Translations under genes and position numbers: made by a program
Notes under the pieces: model-generated
Seen by the model: only the letters and a program-made list of their open reading frames with translations
What the model was told of the DNA's origin: nothing
Database searches by the model: none
Shown: piece after piece, positions 8,772 through 18,094 of the stretch
Position numbering within the stretch: position 1 is the first letter of the stretch
Layout of the letters: every line of letters begins with the position of its first letter
NCBI GenBank assembly: GCA_016711875.1
Contig: JADJSD010000023.1
Span: 1-64,000, forward strand
Length of the DNA: 64,000 nucleotides
Reading direction: 5' to 3'
Source: Betaproteobacteria bacterium
GTDB taxonomy: Bacteria; Pseudomonadota; Gammaproteobacteria; Burkholderiales; Usitatibacteraceae

Positions 8772-10731
8772 TCGCCGCGGGGCTCGCCTCGATCGCGTTC
8801 GCGCTCACCGGCCCGGCGCCGGCCCAGGAGCGATACGTGTCCACGCGCGTGGCGCAGGCCGCGGCGAAGGGGGATCCGGCCAAGGCTGCGGCGCCGGCAT
8901 ACGTCGATCGCGTGATCGAGGGCCTCGCCCCGGACGTGGATGAAAGCGCCGGCAGGGGCCGCTATGACGACAAGGGGGCTGGCCCAGGTACCTGCGGCTC
9001 GAGACCCGCCTGGGCAGCCGGCCCGAGAACAACAGCGAACTGTCGCTCGGTGGCGGGGCGACGGCGATCCTCGAAACGCCCAACTACGGCACGCTCTCCC
9101 TCGATGCCTACCTGGACGGGGAGGACAAGCGAAGCGCCGTCACCCTTCGCCAGCGCGCGTTGCCCCTGGATGGCGGCTGGCTGGCCAACACCGACATCGG
9201 CGTCACCACGCCGTCAGGCACGACCCTCATGCGCCAGCCTTCGCGCATCTTCCTGCCGACGCAGGTGGTGCGCGGCGCGGCCACCGATTGGCGAAGGGCG
9301 GCCGGCGGAATCGAGTTGCAGGCGAGCGCCGGCGAGGCCGGTCGCCTGGAGGGATATCCGGTCGCCGGCTTTCGAAAGCAGGCGGGCAACGTGGAGACGC
9401 TCGGCGCGCAGGCTGCCCTGGGATCGTGGGCCGTCGCTGGCCGCCACGCGCGCACGGACGGGCTCGCGCGTCTCGACAATCCGACGCGTCCCGAGGATTT
9501 CATCGACAGCGATTCCACGCTCGCCGTCGTGCGCCGGCAGTGGACGGACCTCAGCATCCAGGCCAACGCCGTCAATGCCCGCTCGAGCGAGACGGGCGAT
9601 ACGCGCCGGGGCTTCTGGGTCGACGGCGAATGGCGCGCGCCGGGCGCCCTGTACGGTTTCGGCGGCTATCGACTCGACCCGGGCCTCACGTGGTCGGGAC
9701 AAGGCATGGCGAGCGACATCGAAGGCGTATTCGCGCGTGGGTCGTGGCGCAGCCGGCAATGGTCCTCGGAAGGCAGCGTGGACCTGCTGCGGTCGGTCGA
9801 AGGCGAGGCCGATACGGGCATTCTCGTCTCGGGCAGCGGCCGCTGGCGCTACAGCCGCACGCTGTCGCTCGGCGCGGGCGGTGCGGTGCGCCGGTACAAC
9901 GGCAACGCGGGCTCGGGGTTCGCGGACGCCCGCTGGACGCACGACAACGGCAACACCGGCCTGCGGTTCGACAGTTCCAGCGGCCAGGGGGACGACGCCA
10001 ACCGGCTCACGGTGGACCACGGATGGAACTTGCCCTCCGGCTGGGTGCTCAACACCAGCCTTACCGGCGGCCGCGAGAAGCTCGACGGCCAGCGGGGCAC
10101 GCTCTGGGGCGCCTCCGCCTCGTTCTCCATCCCGGTTTCCGCCCGCGCCCTGTTCGGCGGCACGCTCACCACCGAGCACCGGCAGGGAGGCGAGCGCACC
10201 TCCAGCGCCAACGTGAGCCTCGCGTGGCAGGTGACGTCCAACTGGTCGATCGAGGGAAACTACGTCTATGTCGACGGTCGCCAGCGCGAGCTGGTGCCCA
10301 TCGACCCCCTCGCGCCCCCGCCGGACCGGATCTCGTTGCAGACCCAGACGAAAACGCTCTATCTCGTCGTCCGCTACGAGGATCGGGGCGGGAGCCGCGC
10401 GATGCCGCTGGGCGGCCCTTCGCAGGGCGGCGGCGGTCGCGTCGAGGGCGTGGTCTTCCTGGACGCGAACCGCAGCGGTGCCCAGGAGGCCAGCGAGGCC
10501 GGAGCGCCCGGCGTCACCGTCACGCTCGATGGCCGTTATGTCTCGCGCACGGATGCCCAGGGCCGGTTCGAGTTCGACTTCGTCGCGACCGGAACGCATT
10601 TCATCACGGTGCAGAACGAGACGCTGCCGCTGCCCTGGTCGGTCGAGGACGACGGAAAGACGAAGGTCGAGGTCCGCGTGCGCGATACGGTAAGGGTGGC
10701 TATCGGCGCGCAGCGCCGCAGTCCCGAGTAG
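8726..10731 (+). CDS. outer-membrane barrel, usher-like, with C-terminal B-type domain (one frameshift)
   Basis: About 668 residues. Start ATG at 8726 overlaps the chaperone gene by 46 nt; the signal peptide runs to GPAPAQ. After a frame change near 8975 the sequence is a long series of alternating beta strands (residues about 85-560), with short turns rich in Gly/Asn/Asp, as in a barrel. From about residue 570 there is a B-type/carboxypeptidase-regulatory-like domain: GVVFLDANRSGAQEASEAG, GVTVTLDGRYVSRTDAQGRF, then the C-terminus. By position it is the usher or secretion pore for the three subunits. It is shorter than classical FimD-type ushers (about 800 residues) and may relate to the alternate (CS1-type) ushers. 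Confidence 0.62.
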
Positions 10732-10738
10732 CGCGGCC

Positions 10739-11719
10739 CTATTCCGGGCGCGGGTCGCGTGCGAGCAACTGCTGGACCGCCTCGGCCGGCGCGAGCGACT
10801 CGAAGAGTACCGAGCAGACGGCCTCGGTGATCGGCATCTCGATGCCATGTTCGTGCGCGAGCGTGCGGGCGGAACGGGCCGAATGCACGCCTTCGGCCAC
10901 GTGACCCAGTTCGGCCAGGATGGCCTCGAGCCCCTGGCCGCGCGCGAGCCGTGTGCCGACGTCGCGGTTGCGCGAAAGATCCCCGGTGCAGGTGAGCACG
11001 AGGTCGCCCAGGCCCGTGAGTCCCATGAAAGTCTCGGCCTGCCCCCCCACCGCCGTGCCCAGCCTCACGATTTCCGCGAGGCCGCGCGTGATGAGCGCCG
11101 CGCGGGCATTGCGGCCGAGCGACAGGCCGTCCGAAATGCCGGCGGCGATGGCGATCACGTTCTTGAGGGCGCCGCCCAGTTCCACGCCCACCAGGTCGCC
11201 ACTCGAATAGATGCGAAGCCGCGGCGAATTGAGCAGGGAGGCCGTCCCGGCCGCGAAGCCCGCGTCGGCGGCCGCGATCGTGAGCGCGGTGGGCTGTCCC
11301 CGGGCAACCTCGAGCGCGAAGCTGGGACCGGACAAGGCGCCGACCCGCGTCCATCCGGGCAGCACTTCGGCGAGCACCTGGTGCGGCAACTGGCGCGTCG
11401 CCGTTTCGAATCCCTTGCAGGCCCACAGGAGCGGCGCCTCGCCGCGCACCGCGCCGACCGCCGCAGCCGTTTCGCGAAGTCCGGCGGTGGAGGTGGCGAC
11501 GAGCACGAGGTCGCAGCCCGATGCCGCGATTGCCAGGTCGGGCTCGATCGCGACGCCGACGGGAATCCGGAGTCCCGGCAGGTAGGCGCTTTCGCGCGAG
11601 GCGGCGAGCCGATCGCAGTCGGAAGCCCGACGGGACCAGAGCGTGATGGCGTGGCGCGCGGAAAGCGAGATCGCGAGGGCGGATCCCCAAGCGCCGGCGC
11701 CGAGGACCGCGATCTTCAT
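10739..11719 (-). CDS. gpsA: NAD(P)H-dependent glycerol-3-phosphate dehydrogenase GpsA
   Basis: Reduces dihydroxyacetone phosphate to sn-glycerol-3-phosphate for phospholipid synthesis. The 326-residue length is normal. The nucleotide-binding GAGAWGSALA is at the N-terminus, followed by a GPSFALEVARGQPTA stretch and the catalytic-lysine segment ELGGALKNVIAIAAGI. MGLTGLGDLVLTCTGDLSRN precedes the C-terminal helices. It ends the minus-strand run that begins with the rhodanese gene. Confidence 0.97.
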   Translation of the reverse strand: MKIAVLGAGAWGSALAISLSARHAITLWSRRASDCDRLAASRESAYLPGLRIPVGVAIEPDLAIAASGCDLVLVATSTAGLRETAAAVGAVRGEAPLLWACKGFETATRQLPHQVLAEVLPGWTRVGALSGPSFALEVARGQPTALTIAAADAGFAAGTASLLNSPRLRIYSSGDLVGVELGGALKNVIAIAAGISDGLSLGRNARAALITRGLAEIVRLGTAVGGQAETFMGLTGLGDLVLTCTGDLSRNRDVGTRLARGQGLEAILAELGHVAEGVHSARSARTLAHEHGIEMPITEAVCSVLFESLAPAEAVQQLLARDPRPE

Positions 11720-11726
11720 GGCGGGC

Positions 11727-12164
11727 CTAGACGCCCCAGAGGTGCGCGGCCCGGGCGAAGCCGAGCGCGCCGTCGCGGTGGCGGACCTTCACCCACCCGT
11801 CGGCGGGAGGCTCCACGACTTCCAGCATCACCTGCCGGAACGCCTCGAAGACGAGGGCCGCCTGCGCGTTCGGCGCAGCCCTCACGTCCGCGACGGGGAC
11901 GTTCACCAGGACCATGCGACGGTCGCCCAGCGCGCGATTCTCGACCCAGGCCACCTCGCCGCCGGCATCGCGGATTTTCGTCCACTGGTCGAGCTTCACC
12001 AGCACTTCGAAGGGATGGCCGCGGCTCGCGACGAAGAGGCGGTCCGCCTTGAGCGAAGGCGCGTCGTACAGGATCGCCGCGCGATCGCCGAGGGAACGGA
12101 ATTCGGCCGCGCCCGCGCCGGTCGCCAGCAGGCAACCGAAAACGACGGCGAACGCGGCGCGCAT
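11727..12164 (-). CDS. exported SH3-domain protein
   Basis: Protein of 145 residues with a signal peptide (MRAAFAVVFGCLLATGAGA). Two SH3-like repeats are visible: the first around RAAILYDAPSLKADRLFVAS, the second around VADVRAAPNAQAAL ending in VKVRHRDGALGFARAAHLWG. Bacterial SH3 domains of this type bind cell-wall peptides or mediate protein contacts in the periplasm. It lies between gpsA and secB, spaced 7 and 5 nt, so probably in one operon. The specific role is unknown. Confidence 0.85.
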   Translation of the reverse strand: MRAAFAVVFGCLLATGAGAAEFRSLGDRAAILYDAPSLKADRLFVASRGHPFEVLVKLDQWTKIRDAGGEVAWVENRALGDRRMVLVNVPVADVRAAPNAQAALVFEAFRQVMLEVVEPPADGWVKVRHRDGALGFARAAHLWGV

Positions 12165-12169
12165 GGCGG

Positions 12170-12637
12170 CTAGTGCGCGATCTGGATGGCCGGGGCGGCC
12201 TGCTCGGACTCGGCCTGCTTCTGGGCCTGGTAGAGGGCCTCGAAGTTGACCGGGTTCAGCACCACCGGCGGGAAGCCGGCGCGCGTCACGATGTCGGAGA
12301 TGACCTCGCGCGCGTACGGATACAGGATGTTCGGGCAGGCGATGCCGAGCACCGTGTCGAGGTCCGGCTGCGGGACGTTGCGGATCACGAAGATGCCGGC
12401 CTGGCCGACCTCGGCGAGGAACATCGTCTTGTCCTTGATCTTGGCGGTGACCGTCACCGTGAGCAGCGTCTGGAACACGCCGTCCTCGACGGGCGCGGAC
12501 TCGTGGTGCAGCTGGATGTCGACCTGGGGGCCCTCGCGCTCCAGGAAGATCTGGGGGGCGTTCGGCACCTCGAGGGAGATGTCCTTCACGTAGAGCTTCT
12601 CGATCGAGAAGACGGGCTGGTTCTGGGGGTCGCTCAT
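12170..12637 (-). CDS. secB: protein-export chaperone SecB
   Basis: Tetrameric cytosolic chaperone that keeps preproteins unfolded and hands them to SecA. The 155-residue length is typical. Segments FSIEKLYVKDISLEVPNAP, TMFLAEVGQAGIF and GIACPNILYPYAREVISDIV are family hallmarks, and NFEALYQAQ is near the C-terminus. The order grxC-secB-gpsA is conserved in proteobacteria. Confidence 0.97.
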   Translation of the reverse strand: MSDPQNQPVFSIEKLYVKDISLEVPNAPQIFLEREGPQVDIQLHHESAPVEDGVFQTLLTVTVTAKIKDKTMFLAEVGQAGIFVIRNVPQPDLDTVLGIACPNILYPYAREVISDIVTRAGFPPVVLNPVNFEALYQAQKQAESEQAAPAIQIAH

Positions 12638-12670
12638 CGCTTTTCCTTCTTCGGTGGGGCGCGCCGCGAT

Positions 12671-12928
12671 TCAGGCGGCGAGCAGGGGATCGAGACCGCC
12701 TTGGCGGTCGAGGGCGGAGAGATCGTCGAAACCGCCGACGTGGCGTTCGCCGATGTAGATCTGGGGCACGGTCCGGCGGCCCGTGCGGGCCATCATTTCC
12801 TCGCGGCGGGCCGGGTCGAGATCCACGCGGACTTTCTCGATGTCGGTGACGCCCTTGGCGCGCAATAGCCGTTCGGCCATCACGCAGTAGGGGCACACGC
12901 CCGTGGCGTACATGAAGACCCGGGCCAT
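12671..12928 (-). CDS. grxC: glutaredoxin 3
   Basis: Dithiol glutaredoxin of 85 residues that reduces disulfides with glutathione. The active site CPYC is at residues 12-15. The cis-proline TVPQIYIGE and the glutathione-binding HVGGFDDLSALD are present. It lies 33 nt upstream of secB and directly downstream of a rhodanese gene. Confidence 0.96.
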   Translation of the reverse strand: MARVFMYATGVCPYCVMAERLLRAKGVTDIEKVRVDLDPARREEMMARTGRRTVPQIYIGERHVGGFDDLSALDRQGGLDPLLAA

Positions 12929-12932
12929 CGCG

Positions 12933-13346
12933 CTACTTCTCGACGGGCAGGCTCGCCTGCTGCCACGCCGGCACGCCGCCCTTGAGGTTGTGGACGTTCG
13001 TGAAGCCGGCCTTCTTCAGCACGTTGCAGGCCGAACCCGAACGCGCCCCCGAGCGGCAGGTGACGATGACCGGCTTGTCCTTGAACTTGGCGAGCTCCGC
13101 AACGCGCGATCCCAGCTCCTTGAGCGGAATGTGGCGGGCCTTCGGGAGGTGGCCCGAGGCGAACTCGTCCGCTTCCCGTACGTCGAGCACGAGGGTGCCG
13201 GCCTGGTTCATGAGGCGCGTCGCCTCGAGCGTGCCGAGCGCGGAGGCGCCGCCGGCGAACCGGGAAATCTCCGGCCAGATGAGCAGGGCGCCGCTCGCGA
13301 GGAAGAGCGCGACGAGGGCGATGTTGCTGACGAGGAAATCGGCCAT
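12933..13346 (-). CDS. membrane-anchored rhodanese-domain protein
   Basis: Protein of 137 residues. A single N-terminal transmembrane helix (about residues 8-24) is followed by one rhodanese domain. The active-site loop CRSGARS places the persulfide cysteine at residue 97. LVLDVREADEFASGHLPKA is the family's first signature. Likely a sulfurtransferase tethered to the inner membrane. Standard neighbour of grxC in betaproteobacteria. Confidence 0.92.
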   Translation of the reverse strand: MADFLVSNIALVALFLASGALLIWPEISRFAGGASALGTLEATRLMNQAGTLVLDVREADEFASGHLPKARHIPLKELGSRVAELAKFKDKPVIVTCRSGARSGSACNVLKKAGFTNVHNLKGGVPAWQQASLPVEK

Positions 13347-13414
13347 GGGCCCTTCGGGGAGGATTGGGCAAAAGGACGATTTTACCAGCCGGCGGGGTCG
13401 CCGGGCGAACCGCC

Positions 13415-13741
13415 TCAGCGGGCGAGCGCCTGCAGGATCCAGAGGGCCGCCATGCCGGCGAGGATCGAGGCGAGCGCGTTGCGCACCCGCATGGCCACGC
13501 CGATCGCGACGAGCCCCGCGATCCAGCGGGGGTTCGCCAGGCTGAAGTCGATGCCGCCCGCCGGGCTCACGAGGCCCGGGATGACGATCGCCGCCAGGAC
13601 CGCGGGCGGCACGAATGCGAGGGCGACGCGGAACCCGTGGGGGAACTTGTGCGGGTCGGCGAAAAGGATGAAAGACGCCCGGGTGAGGAAGGTGACGACG
13701 CCGGAGCCGACGATGACGAGCCAGACCAGCGAATCGTTCAT
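13415..13741 (-). CDS. azlD: AzlD-family branched-chain amino acid exporter subunit
   Basis: Small hydrophobic protein of 108 residues with about four transmembrane segments. The N-terminal WLVIVGSGVVTFLTRASFI, with a conserved Thr/Arg pair in the first helix, is the AzlD hallmark, followed by LAFVPPAVLAAIVIPGL. AzlD pairs with AzlC to export branched-chain amino acids such as valine and leucine. Its ATG overlaps the azlC stop (ATGA), so the two are made together. Confidence 0.9.
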   Translation of the reverse strand: MNDSLVWLVIVGSGVVTFLTRASFILFADPHKFPHGFRVALAFVPPAVLAAIVIPGLVSPAGGIDFSLANPRWIAGLVAIGVAMRVRNALASILAGMAALWILQALAR

Positions 13742-14520
13742 CGGCGATGCCTCCACTCGACGGCCACGCCGGCCGCGATGCCGGCGAGCGAGGCGACGAC
13801 CAGCGAAAGCCGATAGGGCAGCCCCGCCGCGAGCAGGGCTGCCGCGCCCGCCACGACCGCCGCGGCGATGTCCGCGCGCGTGCGCACCGCGGGCACGAGC
13901 AGCACGAGGAACGAGAGCGTCACGACGAAGTCGAGGGACCACGCCGCCGGTACCTGCGCGCCGAGGATCGCGCCCGCGACGACGGAGGCCTGCCAGAAGG
14001 CCCACAGGGTGATGCCGATGCCGAAGAGGTGCCAGTGGCGGTGCCCGCGATCGCCGGGGTCGCCGTAGCGCTTCACGCCCATCCCGAAGACCTGGTCGGT
14101 CATGAGGTACGTGAGCAGCACCCGCCAGCGCACCGTGAGATGGGCGAGGTGCGGCGAGAGGGCGGCGCTGTACATCAGGAAGCGCAGGCTCACGACGAAC
14201 GCGGCGAGCAGCGTGACGAGGATCGGCGACTGCACCGCCACCAGCTGCGCGACGACCAGTTGCGCGATGCCCGAGAACGCGAACAGGGAAAGCGCGATGC
14301 CCTGCAGGGGCGACATGCCGGCGCCGACCGCCGCCACGCCGGCCACGAAGCCGAAAGGAACCGTGCCCACGAGAACCGGCGCGATGTCGCGGCAGCCGTC
14401 GAGGAATTCGCGGCGGGCGTCGGGGTGGAGCCGGGAGCGGTTCAAGGAAAGGCGACGGGTTTCGAGGCAGGCGACCGAGTGTAGCGGAAGGCGCGGCCCG
14501 GCGGGCGCGTTTGGTACCAT
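13738..14520 (-). CDS. azlC: AzlC-family branched-chain amino acid exporter
   Basis: Large subunit of the AzlCD exporter. Seen: the family signature PVLVGTVPFGFVAGVAAVGA, FAFSGIAQLVVAQL, SLRFLMYSAALSPHL and a LTYLMTDQVFGMG stretch. About eight transmembrane segments are expected from the hydrophobicity. The start is uncertain: the ATG at 14520 gives a long N-terminal extension that would reach into the gpmA promoter region, and a TTG at 14445 beginning MNRSRLHPD is more like the family. Confidence 0.88.
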   Translation of the reverse strand: MVPNAPAGPRLPLHSVACLETRRLSLNRSRLHPDARREFLDGCRDIAPVLVGTVPFGFVAGVAAVGAGMSPLQGIALSLFAFSGIAQLVVAQLVAVQSPILVTLLAAFVVSLRFLMYSAALSPHLAHLTVRWRVLLTYLMTDQVFGMGVKRYGDPGDRGHRHWHLFGIGITLWAFWQASVVAGAILGAQVPAAWSLDFVVTLSFLVLLVPAVRTRADIAAAVVAGAAALLAAGLPYRLSLVVASLAGIAAGVAVEWRHRR

Positions 14521-14573
14521 GAGAGACGAGCGAATCCCGCTCGTCGCGCCCCTTCCGCCCCGACTCCGCTCCC

Positions 14574-15317
14574 ATGAAAAAGCTCGTCCTCATCCGCCAC
14601 GGCGAAAGCGCCTGGAACAAGGAAAACCGCTTCACCGGCTGGACCGACGTCGACCTCACGCCGCAGGGCGTCGAGGAGGCGCGTGCCGCCGGGCGCCTGC
14701 TCGCCGCCGAAGGCTACGACTTCGACTTCGCGTTCACCTCGGTGCTCAAGCGCGCCATCCGCACGCTCAACCTCGGGCTGGAGGAGATGGACCGCCTCTG
14801 GTTGCCGGTCGAGAAGGACTGGCGGCTCAACGAGCGCCACTACGGGTCGCTGCAGGGCCTGAACAAGGCGGAAATGGCGCAGCAGTTCGGCGAGGCGCAA
14901 GTGCTGGTGTGGCGGCGCAGCTACGACACGCCGCCGCCCGCCCTGGAATCCGGCGACCCGCGCGAAGCCGCGAACGACCGGCGTTACGCGGCGGTCGGCC
15001 ACCGCGTGCCGCGCACCGAATGCCTGAAGGACACCGTCGAGCGCGTCGTGCCGTACTGGAACGAGCGAATCGCCCCGCGCGTGTCGGCGGGCGAACGCGT
15101 GCTGGTGGCGGCGCACGGCAACAGCCTGCGCGCCCTCGTGAAGCACCTGGACGGCATGAGCGACGAGGACATCGTCTCGCTCAACATCCCGACCGCCGTT
15201 CCGCTCGTCTACGAGCTGGACGATTCCCTGAAGCCCCTTCGCCACTACTACCTCGGTGACGCCGAGGCGATCGCGAAGGCGGCCGCGGCCGTCGCGAACC
15301 AGGGCAAGGCGCGCTAG
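14574..15317 (+). CDS. gpmA: 2,3-bisphosphoglycerate-dependent phosphoglycerate mutase
   Basis: Interconverts 3- and 2-phosphoglycerate in glycolysis and gluconeogenesis. The 247-residue length is standard. The phosphohistidine motif LIRHGESAWN (His9) is at the N-terminus, followed by NRFTGWTDVDLTPQG, LNERHYGSLQGLNK and the second catalytic region VAAHGNSLRALVKHL. It is the first gene of the plus-strand run gpmA-envC-ctpA-moeB. The frame is intact. Confidence 0.97.
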   Translation: MKKLVLIRHGESAWNKENRFTGWTDVDLTPQGVEEARAAGRLLAAEGYDFDFAFTSVLKRAIRTLNLGLEEMDRLWLPVEKDWRLNERHYGSLQGLNKAEMAQQFGEAQVLVWRRSYDTPPPALESGDPREAANDRRYAAVGHRVPRTECLKDTVERVVPYWNERIAPRVSAGERVLVAAHGNSLRALVKHLDGMSDEDIVSLNIPTAVPLVYELDDSLKPLRHYYLGDAEAIAKAAAAVANQGKAR

Positions 15318-15320
15318 CCG

Positions 15321-16574
15321 ATGCCGGGGCGGCGCCTCGCGGCCGCCATCCTCGCGGGCTTCATGCTCGCCGCGTCGGCGGCGCCCCGCGCCCCGCAACC
15401 CTCCGAGGAGGACCTGCGCGCGCTGCGCGGGCGCATCGACCGCCTGCAGAAGGAGCTCGCCGAGGCCGAGGAAAGCCGTGGCGGTGCGGCGGATGCCCTC
15501 AAGGCTTCGGAGAAGGCCGTGAGCGAGGCGAACCGTGCCCTCTGGGATCTCTCGCAATCCCGAAAGGCGATTTCGGAGCGCATCGCCGATTTGTCGCGGC
15601 AAGGGGGCCTCGCACGCGCCCAGATCGCCCGCGAACAGGCCCTCGCGGAGAAATTGCTGCGCGTGCAGTACGAGCAGGGCGGGCAGGACAGGCTGCGCCT
15701 GCTGCTCGAGGGCCGCGACGTGGCCACGCTCTCGCGCCAGCTCGCCTACTTCGGTTACATCCAGCGCTCGCGGGCCGACGTGCTGGCGACGCTCAAGCGC
15801 GGCGTGGAGGAGGTCGCGGCCCTCGAGGCCGAAAGCGTGAGGCAACGCGCCGAGCTCGCCGAGAACCAGGCCGCGCAGGTGCGCGAGACCGCGCAACTGG
15901 AGAAGGACCGCGCGGAGCGTGCCGCGGTCCTCAAGCGCATTTCCGGCCAGATCGCCCAGGGGCGCCGGGAGATCGGCCGGCTCAAGCGCGACGAGCAGCG
16001 CCTCACGCGACTGGTGGAGGAGATCGCGCGCTCGCTGGCGGCGAAGCCCGCGCCGAAGAAGGAGCCCGCGCCGGGGAAAGAGACCGCGCCGCCGAAGAAG
16101 AAGGGATCGACCATCGACGAGGTCGCGGACGCTTCGGCCGCCTCGAAGGCATTCGCCTCGCTCAAGGGGCGGCTGAGGCTTCCCGTCAAGGGGGAACTCA
16201 TGAACCGGTATGGCAGTCCGAGGGAAGAGGGCGGCACGAAGTGGAGCGGCCTCTTCATCCGCTCGGCCACGGGCGAGCTGGTCCGGGCCGTCGCGGACGG
16301 GCGGGTGGTCTACGCGGATTGGCTCCGGGGCTTCGGCAACCTGCTCATCCTCGACCATGGGGCCGGCTACATGAGCCTCTACGGCTACAACGAAGGCCTG
16401 CTCAAGCAGGTCGGCGAAACGGTCAAGGGCGGCGATCCCGTGGCCCAGGTCGGGGCTTCCGGGGGGGCCGAGGAATCGGGTCTATACTTCGAATTGCGTC
16501 AGGACGGTCGCCCCTTCGACCCCGATGCGGTGGGTGGCGCGGTAGGTGCATCCGGACGGCCCCTCCGGGCGTAA
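15321..16574 (+). CDS. envC: EnvC-like murein hydrolase activator
   Basis: Periplasmic protein of 417 residues that activates division amidases. A signal peptide (to about residue 22) is followed by a long coiled coil (about residues 30-255) rich in Glu/Arg/Ala, a Lys/Pro-rich linker, and a C-terminal LytM (M23) domain from about residue 285. In the LytM domain the metal-binding His positions are replaced: KWSGLFIRS stands where a His is expected, and SGLYFELR replaces the usual HLHFEIR. This matches EnvC/NlpD, which are non-catalytic activators. It starts 3 nt after gpmA. Confidence 0.88.
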   Translation: MPGRRLAAAILAGFMLAASAAPRAPQPSEEDLRALRGRIDRLQKELAEAEESRGGAADALKASEKAVSEANRALWDLSQSRKAISERIADLSRQGGLARAQIAREQALAEKLLRVQYEQGGQDRLRLLLEGRDVATLSRQLAYFGYIQRSRADVLATLKRGVEEVAALEAESVRQRAELAENQAAQVRETAQLEKDRAERAAVLKRISGQIAQGRREIGRLKRDEQRLTRLVEEIARSLAAKPAPKKEPAPGKETAPPKKKGSTIDEVADASAASKAFASLKGRLRLPVKGELMNRYGSPREEGGTKWSGLFIRSATGELVRAVADGRVVYADWLRGFGNLLILDHGAGYMSLYGYNEGLLKQVGETVKGGDPVAQVGASGGAEESGLYFELRQDGRPFDPDAVGGAVGASGRPLRA

Positions 16575-16620
16575 GCCGGGAGGGGATCTTCGTGTTTCGT
16601 TCACGGTGAGGTGGCGTCAG

Positions 16621-18073
16621 ATGGCCAACAGGCTCCAGCAGGTCGCACTCGTGGTACTCGGCGCGTCGCTCGGCATCGCGGCGAGCCTGCATTTCTCCGC
16701 GAGCGCGGACCGCCAGGCATCCTCCCTGCAGTTGCCGGTCGACGACCTTCGCCTCTTCAGCGAAGTGTTCGGCCGCATCAAGAACGACTACGTGGAACCC
16801 GTCGAGGACAAGAAGCTCCTCAAGGAAGCGATCAACGGGATGCTCACGGGCCTCGACCCGCACTCCGCCTTCCTCGACCAGGACGCCTACAAGGACCTCC
16901 AGGTCGGCACGCAGGGCGAGTTCGGCGGCCTGGGCATCGAGGTGGGCAGCGAGGACGGTTTCGTGAAGGTCGTCGCGCCCATCGAGGACACGCCGGCGCA
17001 CCGCGCGGGCATCCAGGCGGGCGATCTCATCATCAAGCTGGACGGCGTGGGCCTGAAGGGCATGAGCCTCAACGACGCCGTGAAGAAGATGCGCGGCAAG
17101 CCCAATACCGAGGTGCTGCTCACGGTCCTGCGCAAGGGCGCCGACCAGCCGCTCGAATACAAGCTCAAGCGCGACGTGATCAAGGTGAAGAGCGTGAAGG
17201 CGCGCCTCATCGAGCCGGGCTACGGCATGGTGCGCGTCACCCAGTTCCAGGAGCACACGGGCGAGAACCTCGTCGCCGCGGTGAACGACCTGTACAAGCA
17301 GGCCAACGGCGACATCAAGGGCCTCGTGCTCGACCTGCGCATGAACCCGGGCGGGCTCCTCAATTCGGCGGTGGCCGTCTCGGCGGCGTTCCTGCCGAAG
17401 AACGCGCTGGTCGTCTACACGGACGGCCGTACCGAGGACGCCAAGATGCGCCTCACCGCCAGCAAGGAAAACTACGTGCGCGGCACCTTCCGCGAGGATT
17501 ACCTCGCCAAGCTCCCGGCCGCCGCGAAGACCGTGCCCCTCGTCGTCCTCGTGAACGGCGCCTCGGCTTCGGCCTCCGAGATCGTCGCCGGCGCCCTGCA
17601 GGATCACAAGCGCGCCACCATCATCGGCACGCAGACCTTCGGCAAGGGCTCGGTGCAGACGATACTGCCGCTGCCCAACAACCAGGCGGTGAAGCTCACC
17701 ACGGCCCGCTACTTCACGCCGAACGGCCGCTCGATCCAGGCGAAGGGCATCGTGCCCGACCTCGTCGTCGAGGACGCCACCGTCGACTCCAAGCTCTTCA
17801 CCCGCGAGGCGGACCTGCAGCGCCACCTCGAAAGCGACGCCGAGAAGGCCGCCGCGAACGCGGCGCAAGACCGATGGCGACCCGAGGCCGGCGGAAAAGC
17901 CCGCTCCGGCCAAGCCCGCGGCCAAACCCGCCGCCAAGGCCGAGCCGGATGCCGGTGCCGCCGCCAAGAGCGACGGCATGGAAGCCGCCGTGAAGAAGGA
18001 AGACCTGCAACTCATCGCCGCGGTGAACCACCTGAAGGGCCTGCCCGTCACCACCGCGGCGGCCGCGAAGTAG
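16621..18073 (+). CDS. ctpA: C-terminal processing serine protease, S41 family (one frameshift)
   Basis: Periplasmic S41 peptidase of about 483 residues that trims C-termini of envelope proteins, often peptidoglycan hydrolases. An N-terminal signal/anchor helix is followed by a S41 N-terminal region (FGRIKNDYVEPV), a PDZ domain (GLGIEVGSEDG to RAGIQAGDLI) and the catalytic domain with VLDLRMNPGGLL. The Ser is in VNGASASASEIVAGALQD and the Lys in GTQTFGKGSVQT. An extra C near 17867 breaks the frame. The restored tail is Ala/Lys/Pro-rich and ends LPVTTAAAAK. The position after envC fits a shared cell-wall role. Confidence 0.92.
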
Positions 18074-18094
18074 GCGGGACCGCCGCCCCCGGCC

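Noticed and set aside
14442..16358. Very long minus-strand frame opposite gpmA and envC (and similar ones opposite fadE and the FadN-type gene)
   Set aside because: High GC leaves the antisense frame open; the products are low-complexity Arg/Gly/His-rich and match nothing, while the plus strand encodes clear families.
15321..16574. Active M23 peptidase
   Set aside because: The metal-binding His positions are missing in the LytM domain, so an EnvC-type activator is the better call.
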